Source: Chloroflexota bacterium
GTDB taxonomy: Bacteria > Chloroflexota > Anaerolineae > Epilineales > SHYO01
Assembly (NCBI GenBank): GCA_009692745.1
Contig: SHYO01000022.1
Coordinates: forward strand, 1 to 37,698
Length of the DNA: 37,698 nt
Direction of reading: 5' to 3'
The notes below the pieces were generated by a model. It searched no databases and had not been told where the DNA came from. It was given only the letters and a program-made list of their open reading frames with translations. The position numbers and the translations under genes are program-made. Shown here in pieces: positions 25,701 to 34,190 of the stretch (its first letter is position 1; each line of letters opens with the position of its first letter).

Positions 25701-26236
25701 CTCACACCCAATACGGCAGCGATGGATTGGGGCACCAGGGTGGGGTCAGCTACCGGGGCTAGTTCTACCAGCCATACCCCGTTGGGGAAAGCCTCCAGCA
25801 GGTCGGCAGCCACTTGCAGCGAGAGGCGGGTCTTGCCGGTACCGCCCACGCCGGTGAGGGTCAGCAGGTGGGTGCCGGACAGCAGCCGTTTGACCTCAGC
25901 CATCTCCGTATCCCGCCCCACGAAACTGGTCAACTGCACCGGAAGGTTGTTGGGCGAGGCATCCACTATTTTCAGCTCGCTGGAATGGTAGGTGACCTTG
26001 CTGGTAGGAAGATCAGGCATGGGGTGCCTTCTCCAATGCGTAGGCAAGCGTCTGATCCAGTTCCGCAAGTTGGTGTGGGCCTGGGCTTCGCTGGTATCGG
26101 GCCAGAGGAGGAAGGCCAGATGCTGGCAGGGTTGAGATCTGTGGCGATGCAGCAGCAGATAGGCCAACAGAGATTGCAGACGTGTGGAGTGGAAGCTCGC
26201 CACCGGCTGGTCGCCATAGCTCAGGTAGAAACCCAC
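22775..26236 (-). CDS. NB-ARC/TPR transcriptional regulator with C-terminal BTAD domain (N-terminal frameshift)
   Basis: A 1153-residue signalling regulator. An incomplete OmpR-type winged helix (1-75) is followed by an NB-ARC ATPase: SFVGRDTEM (104-112), Walker A GVGGTGKT (129-136), Walker B LLLILDN (199-205), ATSRE (231-235) and GIPLALELAAAR. TPR-like repeats fill about 430-840. A second, complete winged helix (903-1000) and BTAD (to 1150) close the protein. In this frame the only early start is a GTG at 26236. The natural start, MSTLHIQLLGGF at 26264, is in another frame; one extra T in GGGTTTC (about 26228-26233) explains the break. Both winged helices imply DNA binding, the NB-ARC an ATP-driven switch. 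Ligand and targets unknown. Confidence 0.85.
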   Translation of the reverse strand: MGFYLSYGDQPVASFHSTRLQSLLAYLLLHRHRSQPCQHLAFLLWPDTSEAQAHTNLRNWIRRLPTHWRRHPMPDLPTSKVTYHSSELKIVDASPNNLPVQLTSFVGRDTEMAEVKRLLSGTHLLTLTGVGGTGKTRLSLQVAADLLEAFPNGVWLVELAPVADPTLVPQSIAAVLGVSEQPGMPLVKTLTDYLRAKHLLLILDNCEHLVAACAQVAESLLRACPQVRILATSREALGIAGESTFHVPSLPLPDPLRLPSLETLTQYEAVRLFIDRALAVRSDFTVTNANALAVAQVCYRLDGIPLALELAAARVRAMPVEEIARRLDDRFSLLTGGSRTALPRQQTLRASIDWSYDLLGEHEGGLLWRLAVFAGGWTLEAAEVVCAGEDIADNEVLELLTHLVDKSLVVAEEQQGEARYRLLETIRQYAQEKLHASAEEQLVRTRHLEFFLKLAEEGELKLKGPYQVAWRKRLENDYDNLHGAMQWAIESNAEAGLRLGGALYLFWYRLGYLSEGRRWLEKILANPGAVSRSAARAKALQAQGVIAGASGADQARALAPLKESISIWRELGVAGKPGLAAALSYLSFNKAYIGNYEQAQALVTESITLWREVGDKGGLAQALRFLSNIKIDQGSYGEARKLLEECQALFRDTGDSLGMAQAMRGLGLLAENQGDDATARAWYEQSLPLRRELGDKIAVANALSSLGQIAVRAILTESGTPSDYERANALLEEGLAVAQEMGNMPISPYILLSLGQVALAQGENQRAAKFLLKSLALFRELWPSTKLVVYLAGVAEVARFRASHAPEGSRQLDHAVRLCAVADALLKGINTPLVAKERADYDRTVAALRTQVEESVFATAWAEGQAMTPEQAVASALQEAVPEPAATSTPAPRPMPQAQPEAELRISALGPPRVYRGEQALTDWTYAKSRDLLFFLLCHPPRTKEQVGLEFWPDAGPEQLRSSFRTVLHHLRRTLGRSEWIIFEQDRYAFNHALDYWFDVKAFETNLKQARHLKTETGSAGEVPASAILYLEAAVQLYQGDFLEGILGGEWVDLRREALRQQYLEALLTLGQHHFAASHYEQAAEIYRRAIARDSYLEAAHRELMRCQARQGERGQALRHYQALVELMRAELGAPPAPETQALYERLQRGADV

Positions 26237-26397
26237 CTAAGAGTTGGATATGCAATGTGGACATCGGCCGGCATGTCCTTCGCCCCAGAAGGAGCTATTG
26301 GGAATACATCGTCTGCCAGGAATGAACGTTGGTGTGAAGACTCCCAGAAGTCTATGCCGGATGGGACGAAGTGTCAAATTATAGGGTGCTATGTCGA

Positions 26398-26676
26398 TTA
26401 GCGCGAGGATTCATTTTCCTCGCTGGGAAAAGGTTCTAGAGATTCAGGGTGAACGGGAGTCCTGCCAATAATTACCGCCATGGTAATGCTCCCCAATAGG
26501 AATCCCAATACAAAGCCTATTTCCATGCCACCGGTCACAGGTCTCGTAGGGTCGCTTTTTAGCCAGGAAGCGGCGAATACCATGCGGTACAGGCGCTCGA
26601 CAAATGAAGCCAGGGCTGCAAAGAGAATCCCGCCCCATGTGCCGGTTAAAATAAGGGTCGTAGTAGCGTGACCCAT
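26398..26676 (-). CDS. Small hydrophobic protein, possible 3' part of a membrane protein gene
   Basis: A 92-residue frame with two likely membrane helices (about 13-37 and 51-70) and a charged tail (EPFPSEENESSR). The codon pattern and the amphipathic order look coding. Its first ~12 codons, however, overlap the RHS sequence in another frame, and no good ribosome site precedes the ATG. The best reading is that the RHS fragment was joined to the inside of another gene, leaving this 3' part. I do not recognise the family; an immunity protein is possible but unsupported. Confidence 0.4.
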   Translation of the reverse strand: MGHATTTLILTGTWGGILFAALASFVERLYRMVFAASWLKSDPTRPVTGGMEIGFVLGFLLGSITMAVIIGRTPVHPESLEPFPSEENESSR

Positions 26677-28211
26677 AATACATCAATCCCGTGCTGGCAT
26701 CCAGAGCCTGCCCAGTAAACGCCCGCTCCGACGGCAACGGCGCTGCCTGTCCGGCGCGCCCCTTCCCAAAGGGCATATACCGCTGCCCGCTGGCAGCCAA
26801 CACTTGCCCACTATCGCCGGTCAGTAAGCTCGTGCTCCCCAAGTGGTCGGTGTGCAGGTAGCGCAGTTGCCCCCCTTGGCGCAGGGCGACTGCTTTATCC
26901 CCCAGGAAGTAAGTTTTGAGTATTACCGTCCCGGTGCAGCCCGGCATCTCCACATGCCAGTTGGCCGAGGCTGTGGTCACGTCATCGATATCAATCTTGC
27001 CATCCTGAGTGGGGCCATACTTCTTGTCATAATAGCCGAGATCGCTCCACTTCAACCCTTGCTTCGCCGTGATCGCCTGGATCTCATCGATCCTGACGTG
27101 ACAATCCTGGTTGGTGTCTCCCGGCAGAGCGCTTAAACCGGTGGTGGGGGGTATACACCTCGTAATATTTGCCGATGTAATTCGTCGTGCCCCATTGGGT
27201 GATCTTGCTCACCCGCTGCCCATCTCCGTTGTAGGTGTAGTATGTTACCCGCTCCCCGAGCAAAATGTGCAGCCGGTTTTCTTCATCGTAGCCCAGGTAT
27301 GTCGTAGTCATACCCTCGGTGTTGCGCAAGGTCATATTGCCGTCAGCGTCATAGCCGTACCGCTCCACCCCGCCTACGTGCGTCACCGCATGGGGCTTAG
27401 CCCCGGCCGCAATCCCGCTGGCCTGGCCGTAGCCGTAGGTGTTGGTCAGCTATCCGAAAGCCGTGATGTTGCCAATCTGGTTGTACTGGTAGGTCTGGGT
27501 GACATACTGTCCACTGATAGAGTCTGGCCGGGACTGCACCAACCTATCCAATGGGTCGTAATCAAAAAACTGTATCTGCGTGACAACCTGCGTGTCTTGC
27601 ATCTCCCGCATAGCGTTGATGTTGCCCACATGGTCGTAGCTATAGCTCAGGTTCAGCAGGGTAGGCCGGGTCGGGTTGGGCACATCCAGCGCACAGGGCG
27701 CATCAGCGCTGCCGCTGGGCGCTACGCAGAGCTGCATCAGCCGCCCGAAGGCGAACGAGTTGAACGTGGCGCCATTTTGGTCCAGCCCCATACCCAACCC
27801 GGCAGCCCCATAGCCGAAGTAGCCGAAGTACTCGGACAACCCGTTGCCCAGGTCGAACCGGCTGGGCTGGCCGAAGGCGTTGTAGCGGCTGCCGCTGAGG
27901 TAGACGGTGTTGGTAATCTGCCCGGCCAGGTTGCCGGTCAGGGTGGCGGGTAAGCCCTGGAGATTGTAGGTGGTGGTTACCACTTCCCCATCCGGGTAGG
28001 TCATTTTCGCCACCCGGTCCAGACTATCGTAGCCGTAGCTGGTGGTGTATGGCTGGTTGTTCAGGCGTACTGTCTCGGTCAGTACCCGGCCCCGGCCGTC
28101 ATACCCCCAGGTAGTGGTAGCCGGGCCATCCTCCATCTTCGTGCGCTGCCCGATGTCATTCGATGTGGTGTCATAGAGGAGCATCACCGCAACAGGTTTC
28201 ACTATACCCAT
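26640..28211 (-). pseudogene. RHS/YD-repeat protein fragment with dockerin-like insert, multiply broken
   Basis: YD repeats run through the region: GYDGRGRVLTE, YGYDSLDRVAKMTYPDGE, YDHVGNINAM, YGYDADGNMT and the RHS core end YLHTDHLGSTSLL to TGLMYYGSRYYDPY. The gene lacks its N-terminal part, has an in-frame TAG at 27450-27452, shifts frame at a run of six C (27146-27151 on the plus strand as G) and loses RHS similarity near 26640. Between the shift and the core, GDTNQDCHVRIDEIQ and QDGKIDIDDVTT form a dockerin-like pair of calcium loops. An intact version would be a large secreted or surface protein. Here it is almost certainly non-functional. Confidence 0.85.
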
Positions 28212-28538
28212 CGGGGCCTCAATCAGGCAACAGCTTGCTTCACTAAATTCCCATTAGAGTTGTCTCATTATGCTGGGCACATTCCGAAATATCCAGCGGA
28301 GAGGTAAACTCTGTCGGGGGCTGGGGGATAGCCTGGAGCGCTACTTTGCCGCCCCTATTGAGGATATAGTCATAGAATTTCAGGCGTGGCCCCGCTCTTC
28401 TGCGTCTTATTGTACTCTCATCCTGTCCCACATGACAACCGTCGAGACAGTATCCATGAATTTCCCGTTTAACTAAAAAATATGATACACTGGTGCTTGC
28501 ATATAGAGGAGATTACTAAAATCAAGGAGTTGAATGTT
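28212..28538. other. Intergenic region between RHS remnant and lipoprotein gene
   Basis: No supported gene is seen in these 327 bp. A minus-strand frame at 28243-28431 has no ribosome site and no family likeness. Near the right end, TATGATACACT (about 28481-28491) could be a -10 region for the lipoprotein gene, with only a poor -35 upstream. Confidence 0.35.
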
Positions 28539-30026
28539 ATGGCGTTATTCCGAAACCAGCTTTTACCCAAGATAATACTTGTACTGGCGACCCTGCTGCT
28601 GCTGGTGGTGGGGTGCCAGTCTTTTGACCTCCCGGCAACCTCCACACCCGTGGCCAAAGTTGCGGCCAATACCCCCTCGGTACCTACCGTGACTAAGGCT
28701 TTACCACCCACCATCCAGGCGCCCTTGCCGTCTAGGTCGCCGGTCATCACGGCTACCACCCAGGTCAGAGCGACTGCTGCTGTAACGACGTCGACTTCCG
28801 TGACCACAACGGTACCCGTGACCGCGACGGCCAGGGCCCTCCTCCCTCCGGCGCCTTCTCCTACCGCGCGGGCGGCAACCGGACCGGTGGCGACCCAAAC
28901 GGCGGCCCTGACGGCCACCTTGACGGCCGCTTTGCCTCCAGTTACCGGCACCACGGGGATTAAAGCAGTCAATGCTATCCCTTTGCAAGTGCCTGCTGGA
29001 CAAACCTTCCCGGCCGGCCAGCCGCCCCTGTGGGCTGTGTTCTCTACCGGTTTACATAGTTTTCAACAACCGCCGCAACAGCACTTCGTCGCGATTTACA
29101 CCAATAATAACGGCAAGTGGCAAGAGTTGAGCCGGATCAACCTGCAGGATGCGGACTACATAGATCTCCAGGGTGTGCGGCAGGTACAGATTGATCCCAA
29201 CCGGATCTGGTTGCAGGTGGATAGCGGCGCCGGTGCGCATAGCGGTTGTTTCAACGTACTAAGCTATGACAATAAGGTGCTGCACAATGAAATCTCGGCC
29301 TGCAACTCCAGTCCTGGGGCCGGAGATGTGAAGGATGTCAATGGTGACGGCAAGCAGGACATTATCTTGAATCAGACCGATTATTACGTCTTCTGCTATG
29401 CCTGCGGTCTACGGTATTTCCACTACTCGGTATTGCCATGGGAGGGGACCCGCTTTGCCGAGGTCGCGCTGGCGCCCCTCTCGCCTTACGCCCCGGAGAA
29501 TCTGACGCGCCTGACCAACCAGGCGGTGGAGCTGGCCCAAGCTGGGCTATGGAAGGAGGCTCAGGCGACGATCAGCCAAACCCTGGCGCTGAAAGAAACT
29601 CACCCCGATGCCACCTGGGATGCCGCTCTGATCAGTTTACATGCCACCGCTTTTCAGCAGCAGGCGGAACATCACACCTATCCCCTGCTGGCCCGGCTGT
29701 TCTATGGCGACTACCCAGGGACGTTGAATGTGATGCGCCCATATGCCCCGGATGTCCTTTGGGGGCCGAAAACGCCCCTGGTAACCGGCGCTATGGCCGA
29801 AGGTTGGGCGCCCCAGCTCACCTATTGGATTACGAGCACGACGAATATGGCCATCAAGGTGAAACCCGACCTGGCTGGGGCCTATTTCCTGCGCGGTTGG
29901 GCCTTGAACTTGAAAACCCCAGGGAGTCCGGAGGCGGTAGCCGATGTAGAGCGGGCCGCTAAACTGGCGCCCCAGGAAAAGTTGTTTGCCGATAGCCTGG
30001 CATATTTACGCAAACGGGGGCCATAG
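28539..30026 (+). CDS. Secreted lipoprotein with calcium-loop and TPR-like C-terminus
   Basis: A 495-residue lipoprotein. The signal ends in VVGC with Cys26 as lipidation site, followed by about 120 residues of Thr/Ala/Pro-rich linker. The globular part (about 140-340) has a DVNGDGKQD loop of EF-hand/FG-GAP type and several Cys; the last 150 residues are helical and TPR-like (QAVELAQAGLWKEAQATISQ; AGAYFLRGWALNLK). ATG at 28539 is chosen with AAGGAG upstream; an earlier ATG at 28482 lacks a site and would disrupt the signal peptide. It lies 32 bp before a zinc-ribbon membrane protein on the same strand. Function unknown. Confidence 0.8.
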   Translation: MALFRNQLLPKIILVLATLLLLVVGCQSFDLPATSTPVAKVAANTPSVPTVTKALPPTIQAPLPSRSPVITATTQVRATAAVTTSTSVTTTVPVTATARALLPPAPSPTARAATGPVATQTAALTATLTAALPPVTGTTGIKAVNAIPLQVPAGQTFPAGQPPLWAVFSTGLHSFQQPPQQHFVAIYTNNNGKWQELSRINLQDADYIDLQGVRQVQIDPNRIWLQVDSGAGAHSGCFNVLSYDNKVLHNEISACNSSPGAGDVKDVNGDGKQDIILNQTDYYVFCYACGLRYFHYSVLPWEGTRFAEVALAPLSPYAPENLTRLTNQAVELAQAGLWKEAQATISQTLALKETHPDATWDAALISLHATAFQQQAEHHTYPLLARLFYGDYPGTLNVMRPYAPDVLWGPKTPLVTGAMAEGWAPQLTYWITSTTNMAIKVKPDLAGAYFLRGWALNLKTPGSPEAVADVERAAKLAPQEKLFADSLAYLRKRGP

Positions 30027-30058
30027 GATTATCCACAGCATGAGATAGGGGGTCTTTT

Positions 30059-30418
30059 ATGCGTCGCAAGAAACTTGTGCAACCCTGGAAATCGATCAGC
30101 ACGGCTATATTTCTGATCGGCCTGGCCATTCTTTTTTCCCGGGGACAGATTTTTCCCGGTATCCTGGTGCTCATTGCTATCACGACCTTAGTGGAAGCAG
30201 GGATACAGATATTGGTGCCTTCCGCCGCTGTGGAAAGGGTGAGGTGGCAGGATGGGGAAGAGGTGGAGGCACCTGCTCCTCCCGCCCAAGAGGCAAGGGG
30301 CACACTTCCGGCTGTTTGTCTCAAGTGCGGTGGACCTCTGAGTCCTGACACGGTAAAGTGGGTCAGTCCTAAGGTTGCTACTTGCCCTTATTGTGCTACG
30401 CCGGTTGAGACCAGGTAA
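30059..30418 (+). CDS. Small membrane protein with C-terminal zinc ribbon
   Basis: A 119-residue protein with two membrane helices (about 13-27 and 31-53), a Pro/Glu-rich link and a zinc ribbon made of Cys87, Cys90, Cys109 and Cys112 (CLKC and CPYC). The ribbon would lie in the cytoplasm. AGGGGG precedes the ATG by about eight bases. A related ribbon is found at the N-terminus of the protein encoded at 31668, so these may work together. No known function. Confidence 0.7.
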   Translation: MRRKKLVQPWKSISTAIFLIGLAILFSRGQIFPGILVLIAITTLVEAGIQILVPSAAVERVRWQDGEEVEAPAPPAQEARGTLPAVCLKCGGPLSPDTVKWVSPKVATCPYCATPVETR

Positions 30419-30573
30419 GCTAACCCACTGAATTACATGTTTTTTACCAGAAATTTACGGATAATTCACGGAAACACCTAAACTTTATCAGCAATTCTCA
30501 TTACAATTCTATATATACCTATTTACAAAATTTACCTGTACCTTTCGCTAAAATTTTGCGGAGGCATCCACCT
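30419..30573 (+). promoter_or_regulatory. AT-rich gap with likely promoter for the Mrr-like gene
   Basis: This 155-bp stretch is much richer in A and T than its surroundings and has no open frame. TTTACA (about 30519-30524 and nearby) and TAAAAT (about 30549-30554) could form a promoter; GGAGG at 30560-30564 is the ribosome site of the GTG start at 30574. The exact -35 is uncertain. Confidence 0.4.
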
Positions 30574-31671
30574 GTGATTGTGGACATAGCTAGCGGAGAA
30601 AATTACCGTCAGGTTCATTTCCAGCTTGAGCGCGCTATCGCCGAAAAGCAGCGCGAACTTCAAGCCACGATTGCAGAGCGTAACGCTGCTTCCCGGTTTG
30701 AGGCCAAACGGCGCTCGTTATTGGAAGCTATCAGCAGCCAATTGGCCGGTGTTGACCTCTATCCCTATGATGCCTATGAAGGTGTCTACCTGAACGGGAA
30801 AACCCTGGACCGGGGTCTTTTGGAGCTTGATGGGGGCATTGTCCGATTCTCGGGGTGGCGGGGCATGACCGAAATTTCCCTGCAGGACGTTAAAGCGATT
30901 CAACTTGGCGCCTCAAGGCTACATCGCTATGCTGGCACTTTTTTGCTAGACCAGCTTTTGCCGGGAGGAGGTGCGCTGGCTGAATCGATCTTACTTATTA
31001 TCCAGGGAAGTAGCGATACGACGCCACGGCTGGCGGTAATTGCCGGGTTGCAAGATGCCGGGCTGTTGCATGAAAAAATTCGCCAATACCAGCTCAATAT
31101 TGAGACTGTAAGCGCCAAACGCAGCGAGCTACTTTTCCAACGGGAAGGCGCCCTGGCAATCATCTCCAGGACGCAGGATGCCATGCAGCGATCCCAATCC
31201 CGCATTGCTGCGCTGGAAGCGGAAATTGGCCGTCTGCGCCAGCGCCAGGAATCTCTCCAGCGCCAGCATCGCCCTCTGACGGATCTCTACCAGAACACAC
31301 TGGCCATTACCCAAATTCTGGAAAGCCTGACCGGGTTTGAGGTTATGGGATTGACGGAAAAATTATTCCGCACTCTGGGGTACCAGGTTACCCGCATCGA
31401 GGATTCTGCCGAAGAAGGAATTAACCTGGAGTTGACCAAACGCGGCCGCCTGGCGGCGGTGCAGTGTGACCCGTGGAATGGCGCAATAGGCTCTAATGTC
31501 GTGAGCAGTTTTTATGGTGCTATGAAGCATATCGGCGCCAGTGAAGGTCACTTGGTCACCTTGGGAAATATTTCCCTCGGCGCCAGGGATTGGGCCTCGG
31601 GCAAACCGATCAGTTTTATCCAAAAAGCCCAGATTGTTTATCTGGTGCAACAATATAAGCTGCTCACATGA
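30574..31671 (+). CDS. Coiled-coil protein with degenerate Mrr-type restriction-endonuclease-like domain
   Basis: A 365-residue protein. Residues 10-55 and 172-232 are coiled coil (many Glu/Arg/Gln), with a small beta-rich, PH/GRAM-like segment between (71-112). The last 110 residues follow the Mrr catalytic fold: GFEVMGLTEKLFRTLGYQVT, then EEGINLEL, LAAVQCDPW and SEGHLVTLGNISLGARDWA-SGKPI. Active Mrr enzymes have Asp in GIDL and Lys in QCK; here they are Asn283 and Asp299, so nuclease activity is probably lost. I chose the GTG at 30574 because GGAGG is nine bases upstream; the longer TTG start would include that site. It overlaps the next gene as ATGA. Confidence 0.72.
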   Translation: MIVDIASGENYRQVHFQLERAIAEKQRELQATIAERNAASRFEAKRRSLLEAISSQLAGVDLYPYDAYEGVYLNGKTLDRGLLELDGGIVRFSGWRGMTEISLQDVKAIQLGASRLHRYAGTFLLDQLLPGGGALAESILLIIQGSSDTTPRLAVIAGLQDAGLLHEKIRQYQLNIETVSAKRSELLFQREGALAIISRTQDAMQRSQSRIAALEAEIGRLRQRQESLQRQHRPLTDLYQNTLAITQILESLTGFEVMGLTEKLFRTLGYQVTRIEDSAEEGINLELTKRGRLAAVQCDPWNGAIGSNVVSSFYGAMKHIGASEGHLVTLGNISLGARDWASGKPISFIQKAQIVYLVQQYKLLT

Positions 31672-32624
31672 GACCCCAGGCGCTTCGTTCTCCCCTGACA
31701 GAATGCAGTCGTTGCGGCTATCCGCGCGAGGCCAGCCGTAGCCTGAATGTCGCTTGTGCTGTTTGTGGCGCTCTGCCCGGTACCGGTTCCAGGCTGCCCA
31801 TTCACCGGCTCGAAGGGGGCTGGCGGCTGCCGGCGCTGTTTGGCGGGCTACTCGGTGGCCTGGTGGGAAACGTCAAAATTATTATCCTGGTCTATTGTTG
31901 CTTGATATTGGTATTCATTTGGCGCATAGACTTATGGTCTAGCGGGGTCGCGGCGGCCAATGCTGAGAACAGCGTTGAGGTGCCGGGGGATTATCCGCGG
32001 GAGATGCGCGTTGTAGAAGGGCGATCGCATCCCACCACTGCTCAGGCGGCTGGGGTGGTAGTAAGCAAAAAAATAACAGATAGCAACCTGAAGGAAGCGA
32101 CGCCACTGTCCATCTCCGCGATCTCCTTGCCGGCTTTGGGCCTTGCCAGGAGCAAGGTGCAACATTCCCTCGAAGCAGCCGGTTTCAAATTCGATGAGGA
32201 GCAGGTGATTGCCGACAAAGTGCTCTACCCTGAGCAGTTGATCGGCCAACCGGTCATCTGGGGCAATACGCAGGATGGGAACCCCAATGATGCTCGTACT
32301 TGGGTTTATCTCATCGGACCGGCGGATAAAATGGTACGGGGTGAGGTTTTTGCCACCATTCCGGCTAAGGCGGAAGATGCTATAGTCCGATCACAGGTGC
32401 AGCATATGGTGGCTTTTCTGACGTCTATCACCGGACCCTGGCCCGAGGCGCCTGATTGGCTAAGTGGTAATATTTCTCAAGTGCTGCGCGGCCCATCGAA
32501 ATATGCCCGCTGGCAGACGGCGCACGGTGATTTGCAGGTCACCTTACTCGTTTTTCGCGATATAGCCGCCTCTGAAGATTTCCCCGCTCACACTTTGGTT
32601 TTTCTGGAAGTATCGCCGGAATAA
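31668..32624 (+). CDS. Zinc-ribbon, single-membrane-helix protein
   Basis: A 318-residue protein with an N-terminal zinc ribbon (Cys13, 16, 30, 33), one membrane helix (about 69-87) and an outside domain of about 230 residues without recognised motifs. Its ATG overlaps the stop of the Mrr-like gene (ATGA), so translation is coupled. The layout (cytoplasmic ribbon, membrane anchor, external sensor-like domain) suggests a signal or scaffold protein. Function unknown. The gene ends 29 bp from the convergent MFS gene. Confidence 0.75.
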   Translation: MRPQALRSPLTECSRCGYPREASRSLNVACAVCGALPGTGSRLPIHRLEGGWRLPALFGGLLGGLVGNVKIIILVYCCLILVFIWRIDLWSSGVAAANAENSVEVPGDYPREMRVVEGRSHPTTAQAAGVVVSKKITDSNLKEATPLSISAISLPALGLARSKVQHSLEAAGFKFDEEQVIADKVLYPEQLIGQPVIWGNTQDGNPNDARTWVYLIGPADKMVRGEVFATIPAKAEDAIVRSQVQHMVAFLTSITGPWPEAPDWLSGNISQVLRGPSKYARWQTAHGDLQVTLLVFRDIAASEDFPAHTLVFLEVSPE

Positions 32625-32653
32625 CGATTTTTCCGCTTATAAATTAGGAGATC

Positions 32654-33973
32654 TTATCGGGCTGGGGCTTCTCCGGCTGAGATACCGGTATCTACTGAAG
32701 ATGGCGCGCCGGAATCGGACTCCTTTGCGGCCAGCCCGTTCGTAATGGGGAGACTACCAGGCGGGACTCCTTCCTCCTGTAAGCGCAGGGCCGATTTTTG
32801 GGCCTCTGGATAAAGCCGGCGCGTTACCAGGAAGGTCAAACAAGAGAAACCGCTGGCAACCAGGAATGGCACCTGGTATCCCACGTAATTTAATACAAAT
32901 CCGGTAGCAATTGGCACAATAATCGCCGCCGCATGTTGCATCGATAGCCCCATCGCCAGGGAAGGCGCCACGTCCTTTGCTGCCGCTACTTTGCGTAGAT
33001 ACGTGGCCGAGCCGATACCTGATACCGGCAGAATCATGGAATAGATGATATAACAACCGATGGCTGCATAAACATTGCTGGAAATGCCGTAACCAACCAG
33101 GGCAATCACATATCCGACGTTGACCAACCCCAGCATTTGGCGTTCGCCGTGCTGGTCAATGAGCTTCCCGATTTTGGGACCTATAAACATATTGATCGCC
33201 GTGACAACCAGCAGAATGGCCGAGATAACAGGGACGTTAAGGCCGAATTGGTGGACTAATACCCATAATCCGAAAGAGAAGAAGATCTGTTGCCGCCCGC
33301 CATCCAGCAAGCTGAGGTAGTAGTAGTAGCGATACTCTTTCCGCAGCACAATGCGGTCCCGTTCCGCCATTTTAGCCTGCACCTCACCATTGTGCAGGTT
33401 GGGGAAGCCAAAGATGGCAATGGCGCCCACGAGAGCGAGCAGGCCACAGAGAGCGAACGTACTGCGGTAGCTTAGTAAATTAAATTGGAAGACGATCAGC
33501 ACGACACCCATTGCGACCAGGGAGCCGCCGCTATAGGCCGCATTGATGCGTCCCAACATCCAGCCGGTGCGACCCTCGGTGGTCATACTCATGCTGAGCG
33601 CCTGGTACGTCTGAAGAAAGGTGTGGTATCCCATTGAGCTGAGGATGACCCAAGGGACCACCGTCCAAAAGGAGTTGGAAAAGCCGAAGAAGCCATAGCC
33701 GATAGCCAGAATCACCAGCGCCCCGGAGGTGAGCTTCGGCAGCGAAAGACGATGAAAAAGGGCGGCAAAGAAGATCAAGAGGAAGCCGGGGATTTCGCGT
33801 ATAGCAGTGATATAGCCGAATTGTGATCCTGCCAGTCCGAGCTCGTGTTCAAAGTAGTTGGCTACAATATTCTGTTGTGCAGACATGGCGAAACCTGTGG
33901 CAGCCGTTGCCACCACGGCCATCAGGAAGCCACGTCCTAGTGGTGTGCGTACCCAAGAAGTTGCCCGTTCCAT
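32654..33973 (-). CDS. MFS transporter
   Basis: A 439-residue membrane protein with 12 predicted helices and a Pro/Ser/Glu-rich C-terminal tail. Typical MFS features are GYITAIREIPGFLLIFF in the second helix region and GPKIGKLIDQHGERQMLG in the loop after helix 8, near the family loop motif G-x-x-x-D-R. GGGGAG lies before the ATG. It is expressed away from the YbjQ gene. The substrate cannot be told; no sugar or drug signature is clear. Confidence 0.88.
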   Translation of the reverse strand: MERATSWVRTPLGRGFLMAVVATAATGFAMSAQQNIVANYFEHELGLAGSQFGYITAIREIPGFLLIFFAALFHRLSLPKLTSGALVILAIGYGFFGFSNSFWTVVPWVILSSMGYHTFLQTYQALSMSMTTEGRTGWMLGRINAAYSGGSLVAMGVVLIVFQFNLLSYRSTFALCGLLALVGAIAIFGFPNLHNGEVQAKMAERDRIVLRKEYRYYYYLSLLDGGRQQIFFSFGLWVLVHQFGLNVPVISAILLVVTAINMFIGPKIGKLIDQHGERQMLGLVNVGYVIALVGYGISSNVYAAIGCYIIYSMILPVSGIGSATYLRKVAAAKDVAPSLAMGLSMQHAAAIIVPIATGFVLNYVGYQVPFLVASGFSCLTFLVTRRLYPEAQKSALRLQEEGVPPGSLPITNGLAAKESDSGAPSSVDTGISAGEAPAR

Positions 33974-34129
33974 CGTTCTCTCCCCGTCCCCTATCTTGTG
34001 TGGTTGGGTTGCCGGGTAAGGGGCCGGCAGTCCTAAGAACTCTACCCAGCATAATCGATGTTACGAGTATATCGGAGTTGGCAGCGGTGGTCAAACCATT
34101 TTATATATTAAGTCGTCTGTTGGCGCCAA

Positions 34130-34159
34130 TTGCGTTTCTGATAGCCCTCGTGCTACAAT
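34130..34159 (+). promoter_or_regulatory. Promoter of the ybjQ-darA pair
   Basis: TTGCGT (34130-34135) and TACAAT (34154-34159) are spaced 18 bp, giving a leader of about 25 bases before the start at 34191. Directly upstream is the 10-base palindrome TTGGCGCCAA (34120-34129), a possible operator. Confidence 0.55.
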
Positions 34160-34190
34160 GTGCCTGATGTATGAATGGAGGAGTTGTCTT

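Noticed and set aside
28243-28431. 62-residue minus-strand frame upstream of the RHS remnant
   Set aside because: No ribosome site, no domain and no continuity with the RHS frame.
28469-28972. 167-residue minus-strand frame
   Set aside because: Opposite strand of the Thr/Ala-rich linker of the lipoprotein; low complexity.
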